Positions 1 through 8,272 of a stretch of DNA of 8,272 bases are shown here, piece after piece. The notes under the pieces were generated by a model. That model was not told the DNA's origin and searched no databases. It worked only from the letters and a program-made list of their open reading frames with translations. The stretch is taken from assembly GCA_046052705.1 (NCBI GenBank), contig JBJOLU010000146.1:1-8272 (forward strand), written 5' to 3'. A program made the position numbers and the translations under genes. The DNA comes from JBBATK01 sp046052705 (lineage in GTDB: Bacteria > Bacteroidota > Ignavibacteria > Kapaibacteriales > NICIL-2). Every line of letters begins with the position of its first letter. Positions within the stretch are counted from its first letter, which is position 1.

Positions 1-1566
1 GATCCGGTGATTATTACCTCGAAGCTGGCCGACGACATCGCCATGCAGATATTCGATCGTCTGATTACCTTCGATTCCAATCTTGTTGTACAGCCCGAGC
101 TGGCCACCTCGTGGGATATCTCCGGCGATGGCTTGCGCTACACCTTTCACCTTCGAAGCGACGTAAAGTTCCACAATAATGTTTGCTTCCCTTCAGGCAT
201 TGGCCGAAAACTCGTGGCATCCGACGTTAGTTACTCACTGTCTCGCTGCTGCGACACCAGGGCCCGCAGTGCTGCCTTCTGGGTGTTCAAGGACAAGGTG
301 CTTGGTGCTAACGAGGCATTTGAACGTTCACGAAGTCTGGATGCCGGCGTTGCTCTTACTGTTCGAGGCATCCAAGCCCCCAACGATTCCACCGTGATCA
401 TAACTTTGACTCGTCCCTATTCGCCCTTTCTTTTGCAACTCTCCAACGCACTTGGATGCGTGGTTCCTGCCGAGGCTGTGAACTATTACGGAAAGGATTT
501 CTTCCGTCATCCGGTAGGAAGCGGACCCTTCCGCTTTGTGTCGTGGAAAGATGATCACGAGTTGGTTCTGGAGCGCAACCCGGAGTATTGGGAAGTTGAT
601 GCATCGGGCAATAGACTTCCCTACCTTGATACCATTCGTTTCTCTTTTATCACCGACGACAAAGTTCAGTTTCAGGAATTTGTGGCGGGCAACCTGGAAG
701 AGTCGTTTTAAAAACCCAACGAGATATTACCTGTACACTTCAATAACGAAACGAAGCAACCGCGCAAGGCATTCCCCTTTTTGATTCAACAACGGCCGGC
801 CATGCTCACGTGGTTTATCGATTTTCTTTGCACTCGTCCGCCCTTTGATAATGCCGATGTGCGTAGAGCTTTTTCCTATGCCGTAGACCGCGAAAAACTT
901 GTGCGATACGTTCTACGAAATGCGCCCTATTCAGCGGCCAATTATGGTATCACGCCACCTGTTATGGCCGGTTACAACACCACGGCTATTCAGGGTATTA
1001 GCTTCAAAGAAGAAACGGCCCGCGAGTACCTTCGAAAAGCCGGATATCCTGACGGCAAAGGTTTTCCCGAGGTGACATTGTCGGTGTATCCCGAGCCCAG
1101 GTTACTGCAAACAGCAGAGGCTGTTCAAGCAATGCTTACTCAAACTTTGAATGTTAAGATAAAGCTGCAAGTAATTCAATTTGCTCAGCTTCTGGACATG
1201 GCCGAAGCCGGTAAACTCAGTATGTGGGGTACCAGATGGTACGGCGATTACCCCGACGTGGAGAATTATCTTTCTCTTCTTGATGGCAGCTTGGTACCAA
1301 CGGATTCAACTCAACCCAGTTATCCGAACAGCACGCGCTACAACAACAACTCTATGAATACCCTGCTTGCGAAGGCAGTTGCAACGGTGGATGACTCCAC
1401 GCGCCTGAAACTCTATACGGAAGCAGAGAAGATTGTTACAGCCGATGCACCCTGTCTATTACTTTTTTACGAGATGCACTACCGGCTTTTGCAGCCGCAT
1501 GTTCGTAATTATCCGTTGGACGCCATGAACCGGATGTACCTTAAGCGTGTGTGGTTCTCATGGTAG
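1..1566 (+). pseudogene. ABC transporter family 5 solute-binding protein, 5'-truncated and interrupted by an in-frame TAA
   Basis: The reading frame is open from the first base and resembles the SBP_bac_5 family, which captures peptides or similar solutes outside the membrane and hands them to an ABC permease. Visible family features, counting codons from base 1, are an opening DPVIITSKLADD segment, an ELATSWDIS motif, PVGSGPFRF at 171-179, NPEYW at 193-197, PPFDNADVRRAF at 280-291 and WYGDYPD further on. The start codon and signal peptide lie outside the window; the visible 521 codons suggest that only the N-terminal few dozen residues are missing. A TAA at 709-711 (codon 237) breaks the frame right after GNLEESF. 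The same frame then continues without further stops to the TAG at 1564-1566. The spacing between the FVAGNL segment and PPFDN is about what the family normally has, so a net indel is unlikely. The stop may be a real nonsense mutation or a sequence error. A separate downstream protein would lack a signal peptide and half of the binding fold. The solute cannot be deduced. Confidence 0.85.
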
Positions 1567-4500
1567 AGAATTCCGGACACAAATCCACACTGCTACTGGA
1601 TGCTCTGCACAACGAGCAAGGTGCGCTGAACGCAGCCGCAGAGCTTCTTCTAGAAGGCGAGCTCGTGGCCTTTCCCACCGAAACCGTGTATGGGTTGGGC
1701 GCAAGAGTAAACGACCCGGAGATGATTCGGCAGATATATACCGCAAAAGGCCGACCACAGGACAACCCGCTTATCGTCCATGTGGCGCATCGATCCCAGA
1801 TTGATGCACTTGTTGAGTACATTCCCGGCGCTGCGACCAAGCTCATGGATGCCTTTTTTCCGGGACCACTTACGCTTGTGCTTCCTAAATCTGCGGCGGT
1901 GCCGGATATCGTCACAGCCGGCTTGCCGGGCGTGGCCGTACGAATGCCCGATCACGAAATTGCCCGCGCGTTGATTACGGCCGTGGGTGTGCCGCTTGTT
2001 GCCCCATCAGCCAATTCTTCCGGTAGGCCCAGCCCGACTCAAGCAGCACATGTACTGCACGACTTGCATGGCCGCATAGCAGCCGTACTGGACGGCGGAC
2101 CGTGCAGAGAGGGCTTGGAATCTACGGTAGTGAGCTTTATGCATCCAAAGCCGGTGCTGTTGCGGCCGGGAGTTGTGAGAGCGGAAACACTAACAGACAT
2201 TCTGGGAGAGGATATCCTTCTTGCGGATCGTTTGCAGAGCCGTAGGCCTGAGTCCCCCGGCATGAAATACAAACATTACGCTCCAAACATACCGGTAATT
2301 GTGGTGGGGCCAAGTGAGTGGCGTGACGCCATTAGCGAGAACTCCTATGTTCTGTGTGGAATAGACCTAATTCTGCCTGTGCCATCGTATTCATTGGATG
2401 CTCCGGGCTATTACCATCATCTGCGTGAGGCCGAGCGACTAGGATACCATCGTGTGGTAGTGGTGTGTACACCGCAGGTGGAACAAAACCCGGCACTGAT
2501 GGAGAGAATCCGCAAATCATCGAACCGCGATCACAATTCGCCGTAACACTTGCCATGAACCGGTAATTTTATCGCAAAGAAAATTACCCGCAGCTACAGC
2601 TCAAAGCCTCAGAATTGAATAGTTATGTCGATAACTGGTGTCAGTTCGATGGATGGTAACAGATGGGATTTTTTACGGTGTGGTCGCTGAAGAGACAACA
2701 TTCAGTATTTTCGACCCGCTCATAGCACAAGGACCGGAATTTACTCTATGCAAGAAGCAACGTTAACGATCAGAAACAGAGCGGGTGTTCATACCCGGCC
2801 GGCTGCCATGATCGTCAAGCTCGCGGCTCAATTTAAGTGTGATATCTTCCTAACAGGAGACAACAACCTTCGCATCAACGCCAAGAGTATCATTGGCGTA
2901 ATGACACTAGCCGCAGGCCAAGGTTCCGCACTCACGCTCACCACCGATGGCCCCGATGAACACGACGCCCTGGTGAAGATTCGCGATCTCTTTGAATCCG
3001 GTTTTGGCGAACAGGTGTGATCGTTCGAATCACCGAATATGAACTATAGAACTCGGGGTTGCTTTCGAAGGTCATTTAGACTATTTTAGACCCAAAACCA
3101 CCGAGCGCTTCCCTCCATGAATCAGTCCAATCCGGAATCATCCGCACACGCGGCCGAATCTCATTCGGAGTCTGCTGATACGGAGATAAGTTTTAGAGGT
3201 ATTCCCGGATCACCGGGCATAGCTATTGCCACGTGTTACGTCATTAGCGCAGAGACTTCCGACCTAAGTGCACTGGGAACCATTCCCGGTGATGAGCGCG
3301 AACAAGAGCATACCAAGTACTCCGACGCCATAGCCGCGTGTATTGACAACCTGCACTCCACCTACCTGCTGGCCGAAAAAGAAATTGGCAATGTGGCTTC
3401 CATTCTGGAAACCTACGAGCTCATTCTTAACGACATAACCATCAACGAAGGCATTCGAAGCAGAATCAACGAGGGCTACTCCGCCGAGCAGGCAGTCAGT
3501 GCCGAGTACGATGAAAAGCGAATGTTGTTCGTAGGCATGAAGGACGAAATGCTTCGCGAACGTGCGGTGGATATTGATAATGTAAAAGAACGAATCCTGC
3601 TTGCACTTCGGCGCCGTCTTATCAAGCACTCTTTCGCCAATGACGTGATTGTAGTAGCACCATCGGTGATACCGCACGATGTAGTGCTGTTCAGCGATCA
3701 AGGTGTGCGAGGCGTGGTCACGGAGATGGGTGGTTTAACCTCCCATGCATGTATACTCGCCCGCTCGTTGAGTTTGCCGGCGGTGATCGGAGTAAAAAAT
3801 GTTACCGCGCATGTGAATGGCGGCAGCACGGTGATCGTGGATGGCAACGAAGGAGTACTCATTGTTCATCCCAGCAATGAAACCTTAGAACGATACAGAG
3901 CCAAGGTTTCTGAACAGCAGCGCATACGCGAGGAATACGCCGGCACCGTACACGTAGAGGCCACCACAAACGATGGTCATCGCGTGCGCGTGCTTGCTAA
4001 TGTTGATTCTCCGGACGAAGTATCCGATGCCATGCGAATGGGCGCCGAGGGTATAGGCCTGGTGCGTACGGAAATGCTCATGATACGTTTAGACCGCTTA
4101 CCTACCGAAGACGAACAGGTGGAATGGTACTCTGCCATAGCTGAGCGAGCATATCCTAAAACAGTTACCTTTAGGGCCTTTGATATCGGCACCGATAAAT
4201 ATGTAAGCGGACTTCCGCAGGAACGAAATCCTGCGCTGGGCATTCGCGGCATTCGCTACCTTCTACAACGATCGGATGTGTTTCGCACGCAGGTGCGGGC
4301 CATACTTCGAGCATCACATCTGCGCAATGTGCAGTTCATGCTTCCCATGATCAGCGGCATCAGCGAGATTGAGGACACGTTGCTACTCATCGCGTATTCC
4401 AAAGAAGAACTGCATGCACAAGGCCTTTCCTTCGATCCCTCGCTGAATGTTGGCATGATGATAGAAACACCATCGTCGGCATTATTAGCAGATCACTTTG

Positions 4501-7500
4501 CTGCCCGCTTACAGTTCTTCAGTATTGGCTCCAACGACCTCACCCAATATGTGCTTGCTGCCGATCGAGGCAGCGACTTGGTAAGCGGCACCTACGATTC
4601 GTTTCACCCGGCGGTGCTTCGTATCATGAAGACTGCTGTGGATGCTGCACATACTGCCGGCATCCCTATCACGCTATGCGGCGAGTTCGGAAGCCATTCG
4701 GCAGCCACCGACCTGCTGGTTGGAATGGGAGTAGACGGCATCAGCGTATCCGCGCAGCTTATACCCGAATTGAAGAATAGAATTCTTAGTTCCTCACATT
4801 CGGAATCATTGCGGATTTTTGAGACCGCTTCACGGTGCGCGCGTCCCAGCGATGTGCGTAAAACCGTGGATGTTATTCAAGGTAATTTTTCACGCTAATA
4901 CATAACCCTATGAGCAAGATCGCTTCACTCGCGCGTATATCAGTTGTTAATGCCACCTTCTATGCCTATCACGGCGTGAATGCTCAAGAGAAAGAACTGG
5001 GTGGCCAGTATCAGGTAGATGTAGACGTTGCCTACGACTCCACGTCGGCTGTGATGTCCGACGACGTCAACAGCGCCGTGAATTACGAAGAGATTCTTTT
5101 TTGCGTAAATGAAGTTATGAGCGCCGAGTCGGTGAACTTGATCGAGACCTTGGTATACGAGATTCTCACCTCTATCATGGACAAGTTCAGTGCAATAGAG
5201 GAGGCCACCGTGCGTGTGCGCAAGGTAAATGCACCGGTACGCTCCCTTGTTGATGCCGTGGAATGTGAGCAGACCATGCAACGCGTAACTCCGCACGCAT
5301 AATGGCACCTGTTCCGGTATTATTCTCTCTAGGCGCGAATCTGGGAAACAGAAAAGAGACCTTACAGAAGGCTGTTGAATTGCTTGTGGCGCGCGTGCTC
5401 CAAGGAGATGCGCGTATATCTCGCATGTATCAAACCGAGCCGGTAGGTTTTACCGAGCAGCCTGAGTTTCTCAACATGTGCGTGTATGGAATGAGCACCT
5501 TGACTGCCCCGCAGATACGCGCGGAGCTTCGCTCAATAGAACGAACATGCGGTAGAGTTGAGCGGCCACGGTGGCACGAGCGTGAAATCGATATCGATAT
5601 ACTTTTGTACGGGACCGAGATTATCAACAGTGACGAGTTGCAGATTCCCCATCCCAGGATGAGCAATCGCAGGTTCGTTCTGGTACCCGCAGCAGACATC
5701 GCCCCGGGCCTTGTACACCCTGAGAATGGTCTAACCATTAGCTCGATGCTTGATCAATGCACCGACGCAGCTCAGGTTCATGTGTGGCAGGAAGAATAGA
5801 ATTGGGCTGTAACATCAAGAGCGTACCTTTGAGTAAATAGAGCTACACACACAACACATGCATATTCCGGAACACATAGTGGAGGAAGTACGCCACCGCA
5901 GCGATATCGTCGAGGTGGTAGGCGAGCATGTTCGTTTACAAAAACGTGGCAAGAACTTTCTTGGTCTCTGCCCTTTTCACACGGAGAAAACTCCATCGTT
6001 CAATGTAAATCCGGAGCTGGGGATTTATAAGTGCTTTGGATGCGGAAAGAGCGGAAGCGTGATCAACTTCGTGATGGACCACAACAGTCTTTCCTTTCCC
6101 GAAGCCGTGCGTATACTGGCACGCCGCGCAGGGATTGTAATCGACGACGATCAACGCTCCGATGCCGAGAAAGAGGAATTCTCCCGATCCGATGCAGCTC
6201 ATAGAGCATTGGGAGCAGCAGTGGAGTTTTACGAGGCGCAGCTGCACAAAGCCGAAGGAAAAGTGGCACTGCGATACCTGAACGGTCGCGGTTTTGACGA
6301 ACATATCATTCACGCTTTTCATTGCGGATACTCACCCGATGATTGGCAGGCTACGAGTGTGGAACTGCTGCGCCAAGGATTTACCGAGCAAGCGCTTGAA
6401 GATGCGGGCTTGATTATTCGGCGCGATGATGGAGGTATGTACGACCGCTTTCGCGGCAGGTTGATGTTCCCCATTCACGATGCCATGGGACGCGTAGCCG
6501 GCTTCGGTGCGCGCGTGCTTCAAGCCGAGAGTTCAGCAGCCAAGTATGTGAACTCGCCGCAGTCCAAAGTGTACGACAAGAGTCGAATCGTTTACGGCTT
6601 GTATCAAGCCAAGAACGAAATCCGTAAGCAAGACAAAGCACTGCTCACCGAAGGCTATGCCGATACTATTTCCTTGCATCAGTTTGGTTTTGGCAACGCT
6701 GTGGCATCGTCCGGTACAGCGCTTACATCGGAGCAGCTAAAGCTTATCGCGCGGTATTCAAAGAATATTACTATTGCCTACGACGGCGACGACGCCGGCA
6801 TCAACGCAACCATGCGGGCAATAGAGATAGCCGTTCCTTTGGGCTTTGATGTGTCGGTGATCAGCTTGCCGAACAAAGAGGATCCCGATACCTATGTGCG
6901 CAACCATGGAGCAGATGCCTTTGCGCGGCGGCTTCGCGAGGCTAAGCATTTTCTGGACTACATGGCGGAGAGATTCAAAGAACTCGGGCGACTCTCTTCA
7001 CCCAAAGGAATTGCAGAAGCCGTTCGCGAACTTGTCAAATTGATCTCCGGTGTGGATGATGTTTTACAACGCGAGTTTCTACTTAGATCTCTTGCTTCAA
7101 AGTTTGCCATGCGTGAAGAAATGCTCCATGCGGAGATGGCGCACATCAAGGGTACATCGCAGCGCGTTGTAGGCAAACCAAGCCGCGGTCCAGAGTCGTT
7201 GCCACGAACCGAGCAGTCTAATGCATCCCCTCTCTCAAGGAGGGCAGAGTCCGGCATCGGCGCAGAAGAGAGAGTATTGTTGCTATGCGCGTTGCGTTCA
7301 CCGGAAGCACTGCGAGCAATGGAATCGGAGTTCGGCATCGACGAAGACCTTTTTATCAGTGAATCCGGCAGAAAGATTTTTTCGGCGCTGCGTCATGCAA
7401 TACACAATGGGTTGGATCAACGATCCATTGTCACGAATTCTGATGCACTTGACGATGAAGAACGTGCGTTCATTACGGATCTGCTGTTCAACGATCGTCA

Positions 7501-8272
7501 TCCCAGCGAGCGTTGGATGGATTTCAATGTAGAAGTGAAGCAAACAGACTTCCGCAGAGTGATAGCCGATGCGGTACTGCGCATTCACCTTCGCCGAATC
7601 ACCGCAGAGCTACAGGAAGTGAAAGAAGCAATACGTGCCTCCGAGAGCGAGGAGCTGCTGCTTCGCTTTACCGAACTCAATAAGCAGCGACAAGAGTTGG
7701 AAAACGAAATGCGCCAAGTGGATATTCACAATCCGGAACAGGAAGAGTGAGAATTTGAAGAGATAGATACGCAGCGAGGATCACAACGAACGCAAAACAC
7801 ACAATCAATTACTGGAACAAAATCATGACTTTCACCGGCACCGCCACGGCACTTGTAACGCCGTTTCATAACGATGGCAGTATCGACTTTGAATCATTGG
7901 GCGCGTTAATCGACACACAGATTACCGGTGGTATCGAGGGTGTGGTACCATGTGGCTCCACGGGCGAGTCTGCCACCATGAGTCACGACGAAAAGCTCCG
8001 TGTGATAGAGTTTACTGTGCAACGCGTGGCTGGCAGAGCCCTGGTGATCGCAGGCACGGGGTCCAACGATACGCGTGCTACCATCGCACTCACTCGCGAA
8101 GCCACCGCCCTGGGAGCCGATGCCGTGCTACTTGTAGCACCGTATTACAACAAGCCCACACAAGAAGGGCATTTTCGCCACTACGCTGCCATTGCCGATG
8201 CCACCGATATTCCCATGATCATCTACAATGTGCCGGGGCGCACCGGCTCGAACATGACGGCCGAAACGCAAC

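Overview
This window looks like an ordinary chromosomal stretch of housekeeping genes, all on the + strand, from a bacterium probably in the Bacteroidota/Chlorobiota (FCB) superphylum; an Ignavibacteria- or Kapabacteria-like lineage is my best guess. Three observations suggest this. Most starts lack a convincing Shine-Dalgarno sequence. A good match to the Bacteroidota promoter consensus (-33 TTTG-like box, 19-nt gap, TAnnTTTG) lies just upstream of dnaG. The solute-binding protein and the short HPr/EI pair have the style of that group. The lineage is an inference; no rRNA or other marker is present.

Layout. (1) 1-1566: the 3' part of a family 5 (oligopeptide/dipeptide type) ABC transporter solute-binding protein. 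It is cut at its 5' end by the window edge and interrupted by one in-frame TAA at 709-711, although homology-like sequence continues in the same frame to 1566. (2) 1560-2546: a full-length Sua5-type threonylcarbamoyl-AMP synthase for tRNA t6A, whose start overlaps the end of the transporter gene. (3) 2547-2747: about 200 bases without a convincing gene. It holds a 9-bp hairpin just after sua5, a pair of overlapping mutually exclusive hairpins, and one 37-codon ORF of doubtful reality. (4) 2748-4898: ptsH (HPr) and ptsI (enzyme I), the general phosphotransfer proteins of the PTS, separated by 96 bases that carry a short direct repeat and a weak promoter-like sequence. (5) 4910-5799: folB and folK, two consecutive folate-pathway enzymes, joined by a TAATG overlap and only 11 bases behind ptsI. 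(6) 5858-7750: dnaG primase with its own likely promoter. (7) 7825-8272: the first 149 codons of dapA (lysine/diaminopimelate pathway), cut by the window end.

Functionally, ptsH and ptsI form a phosphorelay (PEP to EI to HPr). FolB and FolK act in succession: 7,8-dihydroneopterin is converted to 6-hydroxymethyl-dihydropterin, which is then pyrophosphorylated. The other genes are unrelated housekeeping functions. I found no tRNA, rRNA, CRISPR array, insertion sequence, phage or defence module, and nothing that I would call a new biological system. The features most worth checking are the premature stop in the transporter gene and the regulatory-looking structures around ptsH and ptsI.
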